A stretch of DNA of 64,000 bases, from NCBI GenBank assembly GCA_036346375.1, contig CM070502.1, positions 72,432,224 through 72,496,223 on the forward strand. Direction: 5' to 3'. This DNA is from Guadua angustifolia. Taxonomy: Eukaryota > Streptophyta > Magnoliopsida > Poales > Poaceae. Every line of letters begins with the position of its first letter. Position 1 is the first letter of the stretch. Positions 22,823-34,819 of this stretch are shown here, piece after piece. Both the position numbers and the translations under genes were made by a program. Below the pieces are notes generated by a model. It made no database searches, was not told where the DNA came from, and saw only the letters and a list, made by a program, of their open reading frames with translations.

Positions 22823-25800
22823 TGTAAGTTCAACCTTCATTAGTTATGGTTTTGGTGTTAATGACAAATCTAATGACAAATCTAATATTGTGTTTGTCCC
22901 CTAATGCGATATTGTTATTAATGACAAATCTTATATCGAGACTAACTTGTTTATTTAGAATATCTTTGATTAGTCTCATCGCATTGAAAAATGGAAAACC
23001 CGAGGTATGTATGCATATTCATTATAGTATTAGTTGCATACTTTGGAGTCAAGTTAAAGTATAAATGTCCCCATTATATTAACCACAAAATGTGCATTAT
23101 GTTTCTCAATCCATATATTACATGGATGCATATACTTAGGGGGAGTTTGTAGTTTAACTTGAAAGTCTCTTTATATTGATCGATTCATTATTGACACATA
23201 TAAGGATCAAGACAAAGAAACTAAATCCTTAAGTATATATTTGAATTGCCTTGTTATAGTATACTCATGGTAATATAGGATATACTCCAATGTGATCAAA
23301 TCAAATATGTGCATATTATCTCCAAGTCAATCATATTTATGCACATATACATGTGGAGTTTATTCTATAGTTGATGACTTAGAGTAATGATCATTTCCAT
23401 ATAGTTTACAAATAATGGATCATTATTTTTCATCAACGTGAGTATATGAAAACTTGTGTAGTTAATATATACTCATATCAATTTAAATGATAATTTAAAT
23501 TGAGTTCATTTGTCTTATTAATCATTAACTAACACTTCATCATGTGTTGATGGTGCTCCGTGATTAATTGAGGACAATGAATAGTTCTTAAGTATAATAA
23601 AGCATGAGTTGCATTATTGTACTTAAGACACACTTAAATCATTTCTATTGATTTAGGGTTGTGCTCAATTGATCTAAAGGCATCCATTATGTGTTAATGG
23701 AGTGCAAGAGATAATTGAGACAACCATGCATCTTGGACTAACAAGTTTCTTGAGTTATGTTTGAGTTAGGTCCAAAGATGGATGAGATGATTGAGAACGG
23801 GACAAGGACGGCATCATGAGTTGATGGGCGTCAAGAGTAGATCCCGAAGAGGAGTCGAGTAGAGATCCCGGGGGAGAAATCAAGTGTTGATCATATGTCG
23901 GGACCTGAATATGCAAATCCGGACCCTCTGTGTATACTGCACTAGTCCAGGATCACGCTAGTGCACACAGGCTCAACATTAGTGAATATCATAATCATAC
24001 ACAACGTAAATAAGAGAAAGACATAATATATTAAATATTAGCAGTTGTATGACCTTATGGTCAACTTACTTAGCAATACCTCACAAGGCTGAACAACAAA
24101 TTGAACTGCAATGAATAAAGACGAGATAACCCTCAAGATACCACAGTAACCGACAAGGCTCGCACCCTAAACATTCGTCCCTTCACGATACTCCTTCTTC
24201 AAAGATCGATGATTTTTGTAGGCAAGGGTGAGTACACCAACACGTACTCAACAAGTTGTGCACAGAATGCAATTCTATCATAGCTATATGCAAGGTCTTA
24301 TTCCAAAGGAATGGCTAAGGGGTTCTTAAGCAGTAAAGCAGCACTTTCAAACATAAACAATATGTAGATTGAAAAGACGGTAAAACAAATAATAACAAGT
24401 ACATAGATTCCATTGTTTCTCAAATAAACCCAAGTTCTTCATCCTAAATCAAATTCCATCAATCACATGGCATCCCGCCATCCCATCCAGTTGACAAGTT
24501 TTTAAATTAACTACCCCTTAACTGTAATTCCCGAGCATTGCTCAATACCGTGAGCACGGCTATCCGAATAGATTGTACACTCTGCAGAGGTTATGCACTT
24601 TACCCACATGATACAACCATGCACCACACAAAGTAACGATCGAACGAAGCCTTTACAATGCATCCTCTTAACCCTGCTACCCGCTAAGGTTTCAACATCA
24701 AGGGCTAAACCACCACAACAGGGCCCCCTCTTGCGCCATGTGAGTTTCCTCCGTGAACCCGGACCCACACCACCAAGATAGCACTCAAGTTAAGCATTTG
24801 CAAATTAGTCGCCTAAGTCTGTCCCATTCTGCATATGTGGTTGCAAGTTAGACTCAGTCAAAGGCTCGCAAGGTTAAGTCCTTAGGATTGATTAAAGCAA
24901 GACTTACACATACCCTTTCTCGCCCATCGGCCCACCTCGCACCCTTGCCCTTCCACTTGCTTCAATCTAAAGTGATTATCTCTGTTGGTTACCAAGCACC
25001 ACGTGCTCTTCACAAATCAACATCGCTATGTGACTCACCGCCACAACAACTCAATCTCTTTGTGCGACACACATAGCCCACAAATTATCATCATTGTTCT
25101 ATATTCCATTAGTCAAGATTATTAAGCAATATTCCATGAGCATGTGATGGCGTGGCATGGCTAAGCAATTCTATGTCGTTCTAACCATCCATGTTGATTT
25201 TCTATTAACCAACTATAATTAACCAACCTAAGGTAACAAGTGGATCATGGCATACAATTTAACAAGGTAGGGTGTAATTCAAAGGGTACAATAGCTAATC
25301 CCGAAGTAAAGTTGAAATCATTTATAAACATAAAATAACAAGTGATAAGTTAAATCAAAATAGCATGCAATCTAATCTATGGGTGCAACATGATCAAAGC
25401 ACAATTTGCCTTCGTTAAGCTCCTGCTCCCGGTCCGAAATAATTCTCGAGTGAGAAATCCTTCCAAGCCTCGCACAATTCAACGCTCACGCGAATCGAGA
25501 GAGAAAAGCAAATAAAAACCAAAATCAAAGAGCAAACAAATTCAAAAATTCAAATAAAAGCCACCATTAGAAAGATCTCATTTTTACAAATTTTTAGGAA
25601 TTTGAATCACCTGAAACGGAGTTCGTATGCGAAAGTTATAAGGTTTTGAAATTTGGAAAATCTTGAAAATACCCTGAAAATAGAAATTCCGAATTTAGCG
25701 AATTATTTTTATAAAGGAAATTCCGAATTCTGGCCGACACGTGTCTCGTGGACTTGTGTCCCTGACAGATGGGCCCGAGCTGTCAGCGTGCGTGCCCATA

Positions 25801-28800
25801 CGGACGGCTGACTCAGCGCCACGCAATTGCCACCTCATCGCCATGTCAGCGATGCAGCCCATGTGGCGCCACGTGTCGAAGAAGTATTAACCCACCTCAC
25901 CGGCGACGTGGATTAAATCTGGATGCTTCGTTGAGGATCCGACGGTCAAGAAACTTCCCGAGCGGCGATGGCTGGCGGCGGCGCTGAGTGACCGGAGATG
26001 AAGACGAAGGTGAAGGCGACGGCGCTGCGAGGCTTCCCGGCGAGGTTGAGTTAGCGATTCGGACGCGCCGTGAACCGAGGAACTCGAATCCGGGCTTGAA
26101 TCTTCGGAAGAGAATCCCGGCGGCGATGTAAACTCGGCGCAAAGCTTCGGAAACTCCGGCGACGGCGCGCGGCTGCTAAGGTGGCTCTCTAGCGACGGCG
26201 CGTGAGGGGAAAGATGCGGTGGCTCAAGGCGAGTATCGGAGGGGGCTTGGGGTCCCTATTTATACCCGGTAGGGCGCGCGAGGAAGGAAAGTTCAAGGCG
26301 GTGGCGGTAGAATCCGGCTCGGATGCGGCGGCGCTATTTCCATCGAAGACGACGACCACGAGCCGTTTGATCGTAATCCGCTTCGCCGATGGCTTAGGTT
26401 TCCTATTTAGCCCGGAGATGAAGGCCGTTGGATGTCGATCCAACGGTCGGAAAACTTCCTTTCAAAGCCGCTCGCCAGCATGTTGATTGGGCCGGGCCCG
26501 ACACTGTTCATTCCATATTTCCCCAGTTTTTCCTTTTTTATTTATTCCGATTTAATGTTTTGATTTATTTAAGGCTTTAGAAATACTCTAAAAATTCCAG
26601 GAAAAATCTCAAAAATATTTTGAGATATTCTGGATTTAAATAAAATATTTCTAGAAAAACTTTATTTTGCGAATCTCCTTTTTATAATTATTTCTTGACC
26701 AAAAGATAATGTATTTAATTCCAAAGAATTCAAATAAATCTCAGAAAATCCAAATAAATTCAGAAAATTCACAAAATTCATATTTAGCAATAAAATAATA
26801 TTAATTAATTGAAAAGCTAAAATTTTGGAATGTTACATCATAAAGACCCCAAAAAGGGATTGCTTGCGTGCGGCGGCTAAGGTATAACTAGATAGGCTAA
26901 GGACTTTTGTAGTCTTTGAGTCTAAGGTTTTTATCGCCGTGCTATTAAGAGGGGTTGCCTCTTTGCTTGAGTTTCATCATGTGTTGGTGATCTCAATCCG
27001 CGTTCACTCAAGCTCAACCATTTGGATTTGGTTCTTGCATGAAGTTTAACCATTTGGCATGTGTTGCGAATGGGTTAAAAGTTATGCTTGGTTGTTTGGT
27101 TTATGCTCCGATTTGCATGTGTTGCAAAGAGGAAGAGCATTTGCATTTGGTTTTCGCATAAAGCTTTGATTTACATGTGTTGCAAATGGGATAAGCCAAT
27201 GCGTAGGCTTTTGCGTGGAATTCACTTTTGCATGTGTTGCATTAGTTGAAGCTTCACGTTTTGGTTCGCAAAACATCTTTCTTAAAACCGTGTGGTTGCT
27301 TGGAGCTAAGTTTTGCATGTGTTGCAAAAGGAGAGAGCTCAAGCACGAATTTGTGTTTGTGTGGTTGTATGGGGCTAGAGGCTTGCATGTGTTGCAAGTA
27401 GAGAGCTCATACATGTGATTTGGTTTTGGTGTGAAGTCGATTTGGTGTTGCATGGGACTAGAGAATTGCATGTGTTGCAATTAGAGAGTTCATGCATCTT
27501 GATTTGATGTTGCTTGGAGCTAGACTTTTGCATGTGTTGCAAAGAGTAGTGCTCAAGCATGAAATGTGTTTATTATGCTATTTGCAAGTTCACAGCGTGA
27601 ATAAACCGAGGTTTATGAGTCCGAATTCGAGAGCATGTGAGTGGGGCTTGCAACGGTGTTGGCAAGTTGACCGGTCTTGTGTTGACCTTCACATGGCTAG
27701 GGGATTAATCTCATAAACTCGAGTTTGATTCGCTTAATACGATTTGCGAATAGTTCTTAAGTCGATTGTAAATGTGTTTTCGATTTTGGGTTGAATTCTT
27801 TGAGCATGGTTTGAATTGGTGCAAACGTGTTTTGCACATGTGTATGATCATGTGTTGATCATTTATTGGCTCAAAGAATTGCATTTTGATTCTGGAGAAA
27901 AGATTGCGAAGAATCCGGAGTTCATTGATGGGGGCGGTGCGACGCCCCTCCTGGCCCCGACCGCCATGCGGTTGGACCGGCCTCCCGGCGTGTTTTCCAG
28001 TGAGTGGCGCTTGCGGTGGCGTGGGGGGCGACCGGCCGGTCCGGTCGGACCGCCGCGGTCGGACTGCCCGTGGCGGCGTGTTAATTCCAGAGAAGTGGCT
28101 TTTGGGTTTTGCGCTGGTTTTTGCCTGGCGGTGCGACCGGATTTGGGCCGGTCGGACCGGAGGGGCGGTGCGACCGGGGATGGAGCGGTGCGACCGGCCG
28201 TGCAACGGTCCGAAATCCGACCGTTGCTCTGTGAGGGCCGGTCGGACCGGGAGAGGTCCGGTTGGACCGCAAATTTGCTGATTTCGCCCATTTTGCCCCC
28301 AAACGGCTAGTTTTCTTGTGGGGGGCTATAAATACCCCCTTGGGGGCTTGGGCAGGTTGTTGTTGCTGTGTTTGAGGTTTTGGGTGAGGTGTTGCATGTG
28401 TTGCACACTCACATTTGGTTCTTGAGCAAAAGAGTGAACTAATTGCATGTGTTGCAATTAGGAGTGGGTTTGAGAGGCTCTTGTGTATGTGTTGCACTTG
28501 AGTGAGGTCCTTGTGCATGTGTTGCACTTGGTGATCACCGAGGAGCGCATTTGTTGTGCCCGGTGAAGTTCAAGCGAAGGAGCGGCTTGTTACTCTTGGA
28601 GGTTGCCGACTCCTAGACGGCGTAGGCGTCGTGCGCGGGAGCTCTCGAGGTGTGAGAAGCCCCGGCGAAGTTTGTGAAGGTTCGGGTTGAGCCTACGCGC
28701 GAGCGTGAAAAACCACGACTAGTGGAAAGAGGCGGGTGCTCGAGTGGGAGCTGGTCCGAGTGGTCGGGCTAGCCTCAACGTGGACTAGGGGAGACCGGCA

Positions 28801-29130
28801 AGTCTCCGAACACCACGAAAAAATATCGGTTGTCTCTTTTACCTTCAAGTATTTACATTTATTGTATATTGTTCAATTGCTTGATTGTAATAGAATTGCT
28901 TAGTGTTAATTGATTGATCAATTTAGTAATTCTAGTGTAGAGACTTAATTTAGTTAGTGCACTAGTGAGCCTAGTTGATTTAGGCTTTAATTGTCAAAAC
29001 CGCGTTTATCGCTTCCGCATTGCTCTTGATTAGGTTTTGACATAGGGGTTGAATTAGAGCGATTGTTTAGTGGGCGATCGATTTTTATAAACGCCTATTC
29101 ACCCCCCTCTAGGCGCATCCTGACCCTACA
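22823..29130 (+). repeat. 3' LTR of the Sirevirus-like element, split by a solo LTR
   Basis: Matches 14531-17871 nearly base for base in 22823-23895 and 26843-29130. Without the insert it is about 3361 bases. Differences cluster in the GC-rich core (27930-28280) and are mostly small indels. Confidence 0.92.
23896..26837. mobile_element. Large solo LTR, Gypsy-like, inside the Sirevirus 3' LTR
   Basis: The unit starts TGTCGGGACC and ends ATGTTACA, flanked by TCATA at 23891-23895 and 26838-26842. The intact 5' LTR shows the uninterrupted sequence with a single TCATA. At 2942 bases it is one complete long LTR. The passage GGGTGAGTACAC...TACTCAACAAG (about 24227-24256) also occurs in the solo LTR at 50083-52434, so the two families are related. 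GC-rich open frames at 25769-26486 are probably chance. The size fits large-LTR grass Gypsy families. Confidence 0.88.
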
Positions 29131-29393
29131 GAAGGGGAAGGGGAGGCGGAGGAGGAGCGGAGGCGTAGGAGGAGCGGGAGGCGGAGCATTACCGGTGGTA
29201 GAAGCGCCGGTGGTGGAGCAGTTGCTGTCGGCAGTGGCGGCGGCGCGCGAAACTAGGGCTTCTCCGATCTCTTCACCCGTGAGCCAGACGGTGAGTGCTT
29301 TCGGTCTTTCCCAAACCTCCCGCTTTAGTCCTCAAATACGAAGCATCTTCAGCTTCAGAAAACACCAGTCGCCCGCCCCAGACTGTTAGAATA
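29131..29393. other. Flank resuming after the Sirevirus insertion
   Basis: This begins with the second GAAGG and continues the sequence interrupted at 14530. It is GC-rich with GGCGGAGGAGG runs. It may be the far 5' leader of the hAT transposase gene. No coding sequence is recognisable. Confidence 0.45.
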
Positions 29394-29761
29394 TACTTCC
29401 ATATATATTCATGCCCTGTATAGAGATTTCTATCTCCGGATATATCTCCTGATATGCTTGTACCTTATATAGCCATTGCTGTCCATACTTAGGGATTGCT
29501 TGCTATAGATAGATGTATACTCTGTACTATATATTGGCTATTGCCCTGTCAATGAGGATTCATTCAATTCTCCTCAAATCTCTATTCCAACATGGTATCA
29601 GCAGCCTAGGTTCTCTGCCTGCGGCTGTGCCCAGCGCTTCCCCTTGCGCCCCTCTCCTCTCTCCCCTTGGCCGGCGCCCTCCTAGTGCCTCCCTTCTCTC
29701 CTCTGCGCCACCTTTCCCCTGTCTATGGCGGATCAATTCTCCTCAAATCTCTATTCCAACA
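29394..29761 (+). mobile_element. Deleted Copia remnant: LTR, primer site, tail of second LTR
   Basis: The LTR runs from TGTTAGAATATAC to CTATTCCAACA (29394-29592), followed by TGGTATCAGCAGCC, a primer binding site. After about 140 bases of leader, the last 28 bases of the LTR return (ATTCTCCTCAAATCTC..., ending 29761). CAGAC flanks both sides (29389-29393 and 29762-29766). The whole gag-pol body and most of the 3' LTR are missing, so an internal deletion has joined leader to LTR tail. Confidence 0.88.
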
Positions 29762-30008
29762 CAGACAGCCTGGCCGACGCCTAGGCATCCACACCGTGAC
29801 ACCAGGGCGTCCAGGCGGCCGCCTGGCCTGCTTCAGGCGAGGCGCCGAGCCAAGGCGACTCCGGCTGGCCGCCTGGACGCCTAGTCGGCACCTAGGCGAC
29901 GCCGTAATAAAACTAAACATTATTATTTAGATAAGGTTAGTGCTCTTTGCAAATAGTTTTTTTATTGCAAATTGAGTTTCCGTTGCATCGCACGGACACA
30001 TAGCTAGT
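29762..30008 (+). mobile_element. Helitron-like 3' terminus
   Basis: The first part is GC-rich with GCCTAGGC-type words. The end has CCGT...ACGG (29980-29995), a short hairpin, followed about eight bases later by CTAGT (30004-30008). Rolling-circle Helitrons end in a hairpin and CTRR, inserted before T. The phrase around GTTGCATCGCACGG is frequent at grass Helitron ends, as I recall. The 5' end was not found, so this is tentative. Confidence 0.35.
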
Positions 30009-30524
30009 GTAGTTAGATTCAGGTGATTGTAGAGAATCTGGTGGTCATACTCTGCATTGCTACTACCATGGAACTGATGTAGCAAGAGGTGCAGGTTGAC
30101 ACAAAAGTTTCAGATCAATGCTTGAAGGCTGGTGGTAGCTTTGTGCTGTGTGACATGCTATTCTGCTAACTGAAACTAGAAGAAGGCAGGGAGAAGCAAT
30201 TCAGCAATTCAATTGCCATAGTGTTTTGCTTATTCACGGTTTCACATACATGAGGATCCTAGATAGAGTGCACTAGGGGTGTAAGTGGAAGCAGGCCATC
30301 CGCGTACCCGTTTAACCCATCCCGCGAAAAACACTAGCCTCCTCCTATAGGCTATTTCCTCACGAGAGGTGCTTCCATGGTTTTCCTTTTGACAGTTGCA
30401 TAAATATTAAAGCATGAATGAATGGTAGATGGTGATTGCTTACCCCTCCACTTGCTTCAAGATTTGTGCAACTTGTATTGGAAAGGAAAGCATCGAAGTA
30501 CTTAAGTGGATTTATACCCTGTTT
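30009..30524. other. Unassigned intergenic sequence
   Basis: No gene is recognisable. Near 30270 the words CTAGGGGTGTAAGTGG resemble a hAT terminal sequence, but no partner end was seen. Confidence 0.4.
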
Positions 30525-30730
30525 GATAGAGCTTCAGATCCCAATTCCACCTCAGATTTGAAACTTGTAGGATAAATTAAAGTGAATTAAGTTTATATTT
30601 TTAGTCTAAAATGTGAACAAGATGACCCACCATACTCACAGCTCCAGCTTCACAGATCTGGTGGAGCTAGGAATACCCAGTTCCATTAGATCTATGTTCT
30701 GATGGAGCTAGAGCAGTATCAAACACAGCC
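30525..30730. mobile_element. Tourist-like MITE
   Basis: The left end ACCCTGTTTGATA faces TATCAAACACAGCC at the right, with TTA at 30522-30524 and 30731-30733. The interior (TTTAGTCTAAAATGTGAACAAGATGA) is the reverse complement of the interior of the MITE at 60687-60899, so the two belong to one family in opposite orientation. The 3-base TAA/TTA target is typical of PIF/Harbinger (Tourist) MITEs. Confidence 0.75.
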
Positions 30731-31501
30731 TTAAGCAGCGACCCATGTAGCCCACAAGCAGATGACTACTCGTCAGTGCGATAGTGCCAATTCAGTGCGA
30801 CATCTTGGAGGAGTTCTCCAAGGATTTTGAAGGGGGTGCTAAGCAATTGGGCGTGGATGCGTAGGAGAGAAAATGTCTGGGAGACGGCGACCCGCGCCAG
30901 CGCCCATGGCGATGAGGTCCAGTAGCAGCTGACTCTGGCCAGCAAGCTCCTCGACCATCTGGGGAACTCCTTGTCACTATACATCCCGCTGTATATGTTA
31001 GTGAGAATATCTCTCATCTGGTGTCGTGTTGCCATGTATGGCATTATTTGCCTACATGTGCATCTATGTAAAGCTGGCTTACTCCCAGACGCAAAGTTGG
31101 TGCTTTGTACTTGCGTATTATAAATTTAGCCAATGCGATGAATAAGCGTGTCTGTTGTCAATCCAATTCCATCTACAGTATCACCTACGGGAGAAGCTCA
31201 TCGTCGCGACGCCCCTATTGTCGGCAACTCCAAGGAGATCCCGCCCCAGCCACGTCTGTTGGTGGGTCAAGGTCGGCCATGGCCACAGCACACTCGTCTA
31301 CGAGCATCTCTCGTTGGAGCAGATGTCGCACCTCGTTGACCTACTCCACAACACACTCGCGTGGGGCGGACTAGCAGCAAGCTCTTGAAGATGATTGGTG
31401 CCACATGTTGTTCGATGGGCAGCCGCATTAGCCCGCGTAAACATCTGCGACCGATGCAAGCAAACACGGCCAGACAACAAAACGTCCCCCTGTGCCCTGG
31501 C
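30731..31501. other. Mosaic of unrecognised sequence
   Basis: GC-moderate sequence with several short overlapping frames on both strands (30766-31050 on -, 31105-31390 on +). None shows a motif that I recognise. The texture resembles a transposon that has picked up gene pieces. Confidence 0.35.
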
Positions 31502-31644
31502 TCATGGCACTAGCCTCCTGACATCACGAGGGAAGAGCGACGTCTTCCTTATGTCGCCAAGGCTATAGAAGAGTGTCACCACCCTCTCCAGCCAAACGCC
31601 GAACCCTCCGTGTCTTGGCGTGCCGTACCTGCGTTCAAGGCGGT
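31502..31644 (-). pseudogene. Fragment of a class II (aspartyl-type) tRNA synthetase, C-terminal end
   Basis: On the - strand a frame ending at the stop complement 31502-31504 reads RYGTPRHGGFGVWLERVV, then NIRKTS-like DIRKTSLFPRD and RLVP before the stop. This is the motif 3 region (GFG...LERV) and C-terminus of aspartyl-tRNA synthetases, which charge tRNA-Asp in the cytosol. No upstream catalytic domain is present, so this is an isolated last-exon fragment about 46 codons long. It was probably captured by a mobile element or left by a partial duplication. It is not expected to be functional. Confidence 0.6.
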
Positions 31645-32448
31645 GGCCTAGGGGCAGTACAGGGGTGCCCGGCATCTCCGAAAATTTGAAAAGTGCTACA
31701 AGATCACTTCAATAGACTAAACTTATTGAGTGAATTGGCTCTAATTTTAGTGGTTCGGGATTCTTAAGACCTTAGTAAATTTCAAACATATGCGTTGGAT
31801 CTATAATCTTACGAAATAATTGTACAAGACTATAGAGTTATATGTGAAGTATGCACCCCAAATGAAAATTTTCTAGTTCTATCACTGCGGCGGCCATTTG
31901 TTAGGATTAATCAACGGTTCAGTCACAGCTGAAGGTATTGCAATCGATAGAAATGCTATTGGAGAGGAGTGAGCAGTACCAAAGTTACCAAAAATGTGGT
32001 TTATCTGAGTAGTAGTATGGGATTTGGGTTCATAGTTCATCATTTTTTCTTCTAATTTTCACTGCAAACAAGAATCTCGTACCCTAAACCAGTTCGGATT
32101 CGACGAATCTGATTCGCGATTCATAGAGGTTTATAGCAAATCCGATAACAATGAGCAGTACACCACCATAACAAGTTGATCTAGTAGAGATGGTGTTGAC
32201 GTCGATTCACGTGCCTCCGCCTGGCTTACCTGCAGATCAGGGATGTGCACCCTGTGCTCCAGAGATGATCATCTCCCCCTATCGATCGATCGTTGATTCA
32301 TTCGTCGAAAAACAAAGATGATCACGGTTGTCGAGGAAATTGGACCAATCAGCTCATCTGGTAGAACATTAGCAACTCACCTGCTGGGTCCCTTTAAGCA
32401 GAGTCACACTTACGACACAGTGGCGGATTCGATTGGGGTAGCAAATTA
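31645..32448. other. Unassigned sequence before the Copia element
   Basis: AT-rich, no coding potential that I can support. CGATCGATCGTT near 32283 is a simple repeat. Confidence 0.4.
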
Positions 32449-32650
32449 TGTTGAAAAACGATGATGATGGCTATAGATCAATCACAGTGCCAAATAAAAA
32501 TAGACGAAGAACAATCCTAAATAGATGGACAAGGGATATAGAGAGATCAACTCTTTTCTCTCTTTATTAATGATTCAATTCTCTCATAACGCCTTAGGAG
32601 TATTTTTACAATTCGTCCACCAACACCAAGAGTTCGGATATATCTCAACA
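32449..32650 (-). repeat. 3' LTR of the decayed Copia element
   Basis: The unit is TGTTGAAAAACG...TATATCTCAACA on the + strand, with inverted TGTTGA/TCAACA ends, 202 bases. The flank is AATTA on the left. The partner LTR was not found, so the boundary rests on the terminal repeats and on the polypurine tract next to it. Confidence 0.6.
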
Positions 32651-34440
32651 ACTAAGACCAAGAATCCAATTATATCTTAATACTCCCCTTAGATGAATAG
32701 CATGTAATATATTTGTCTTATCAAAAAACTACTAAAAACCCAATGAGAAAAATGGATAGAAAAAGGAGTACATTGCACTGTATATTGTGGTACACTTGTT
32801 GCCTCATTAAAAACATTCTTTTGAGAAAACTTTAAAAAACTCACTAAGAGAAAAGAAGTACAACTTATAATCTACTAGATTATGATAGTATCCTCATGAT
32901 CATACTAAGGGTTATGGTTATGGGATTTACTCTCTGAACTCTACATTTCTCTGAGTCGCCTCATTCGAATGCCATGAACACATCTTTAAAAACTGGATGT
33001 TGGCAAAGACTCGGTGAATAAATCAACATATTTTCACATGACTCAGTTTGTAGGATCTTTACCTCATCATTCTTTTAAAGTTCGTAAGGATAGAAAAAGT
33101 TTGGGAGCAATATGTTTCCTGATATTACTTTTAACATAACCTATTTGTATTTGTGTAATACAAGCAGCATTATCTTCATAAATAATTGTGAGGGTATCGA
33201 CGATGTTAATACCACACGACTTCTAGGTGTGGCTAATCACACGTCTTAGCTAAATACATTCAAGTGATGCTTTATATAATACTATTATTTTTGAGTGGTT
33301 GGTAGAGATAGTTACCAAGGTCTGCTTAAAAAGACTGTTAAGAAATGGTTGTACCGCCGCAAAGAAACACAAACACAGTTTGAGATTTGGCATTGTGGGG
33401 ATCAGACAGATAACCAATATCCTTATATCCCACCATAGTTGAGTCTTGGACCTTCGGGTAAAATAAGCCAAGATCTTGTGTACCTTGGAGTATCTGAGTA
33501 AAGTCTTGATACTAACCTAATGCCTTCTAGTTGGGGCTACACCGTGTCTAACTAGCAAATTTGTTGTGGATGCAATATCAGGTCTGGTGCAATTTGTAAG
33601 ATACGTAAGAGCTCTATGGCTCTTAAGTATGGAACTTCGTATCCTAAGACTTACTTATTTTCCATCCTCTATTTGAATGGGTCTTTATCCAATTCAAGAG
33701 ATCTTACTACCATTAGGGTCTTTAAAGGATGGATTTATCCACATTAAATTTTTCTAATGCCTTTATTGGCATAGGTAGACTGGTGTAAAAAATTTCTTCA
33801 GAAAAATGTTCTACCTACAGGCTTAAGCAATATTTGGTTTTACCCAAATCTTTTATTTCAAACTCCATCATAAGGTAAGAACTTGTTTCCTTTATGTCCT
33901 CCGTGGTTCTGATGATATTCAAATCATCGACATAGACTAAGGTGATATAGAATCCATTCTAGAATAAACAAACATGGATAATCATCATTATTGGAGTAAC
34001 CCTTCTTCGGAAGGAATTCACTAAGTCGGTTGTACCACAGTTTCCCTGATTGCTTTAATTTGTATAGCGACCTCTGTTGTTTGACACTATACATGTTGCG
34101 ATTAATTTTATTAGGATACAGAATTTTAACTCCTTCAGAAACTCTGTATCCAATGACCCATATAAATATGCAGTCACTACATCCATCAACTACATTGTCA
34201 AGTTCATATTAGCTACCATTGATATTAAATAGCAAAACATTATTCCAATAATTACAGGAGAGTATAATTACAGGAGAATATAATGACAGGAGAGTAAGTT
34301 TCACCGTATTTGATGGGGTCTCTATGTGAACCCTTGTGCTATAAACCTCACTTTATATCTCACCACTTGGTTGTTTCATTTCTCTTTCGGATGAAAACTC
34401 ATTTAGATCCTATAGGAACCACTTTATGAGGAGTTTGGGC

Positions 34441-34819
34441 TAGGGTTAACAAAATCGACATGGAGAAAATCAGTCGAAATTCGAAATTCAAAAATCAGAA
34501 ATATCAAGCTGAACATAGATCAAAATCAAATTTTTTGGAAAAAAAAATCAAAAATCGACCGTTTCATGGAAAATCGATCGATTTCTATGGAAAATTGATG
34601 GACTAGTTGAACTTTTTTGGCGGTCAATTTTTTGAGCGATTTTAGTCGATTTTCTTCAAAAATAAGCGATTTTCACCGATTTTTGACCGGTTTACGTCGC
34701 ATAAATTTCTTTGAATTTTTTAATTGAACTGATTTACCGAGTGGTTTTAGAAACTAAGCCACATCGATACGGTGAAAATAACAAAAATCAAGCAATTTTC
34801 ATTGATTTTTTGAACCCTA
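34441..34819. mobile_element. hAT-type MITE inside the Copia element
   Basis: The ends TAGGGTTAACAAAATC and GATTTTTTGAACCCTA are inverted. GTTTGGGC flanks both sides (34433-34440 and 34820-34827). The 379-base body is made largely of ATCGATTTT-like words in both orientations and has no ORF. Confidence 0.85.

Larger units (their letters stand above)
14531..29130 (+). mobile_element. Non-autonomous Sirevirus-like (Copia) retrotransposon carrying only gag
   Basis: Two LTRs (14531-17871 and 22823-29130) enclose a primer binding site, a broken gag and long AT-rich non-coding DNA. The element is flanked by GAAGG at 14526-14530 and 29131-29135. There is no protease, integrase or reverse transcriptase anywhere inside. 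Sirevirus affinity rests on the gag (coiled coil, two CCHC knuckles, VPKSIVTN-type end), repeated GGGGGAGA tracts before the 3' LTR, and GC-rich LTR cores with CCGGAC-type words. It must have moved using proteins of a relative. Without the 2.9 kb solo LTR in its 3' LTR it would be about 11.65 kb. Confidence 0.88.
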
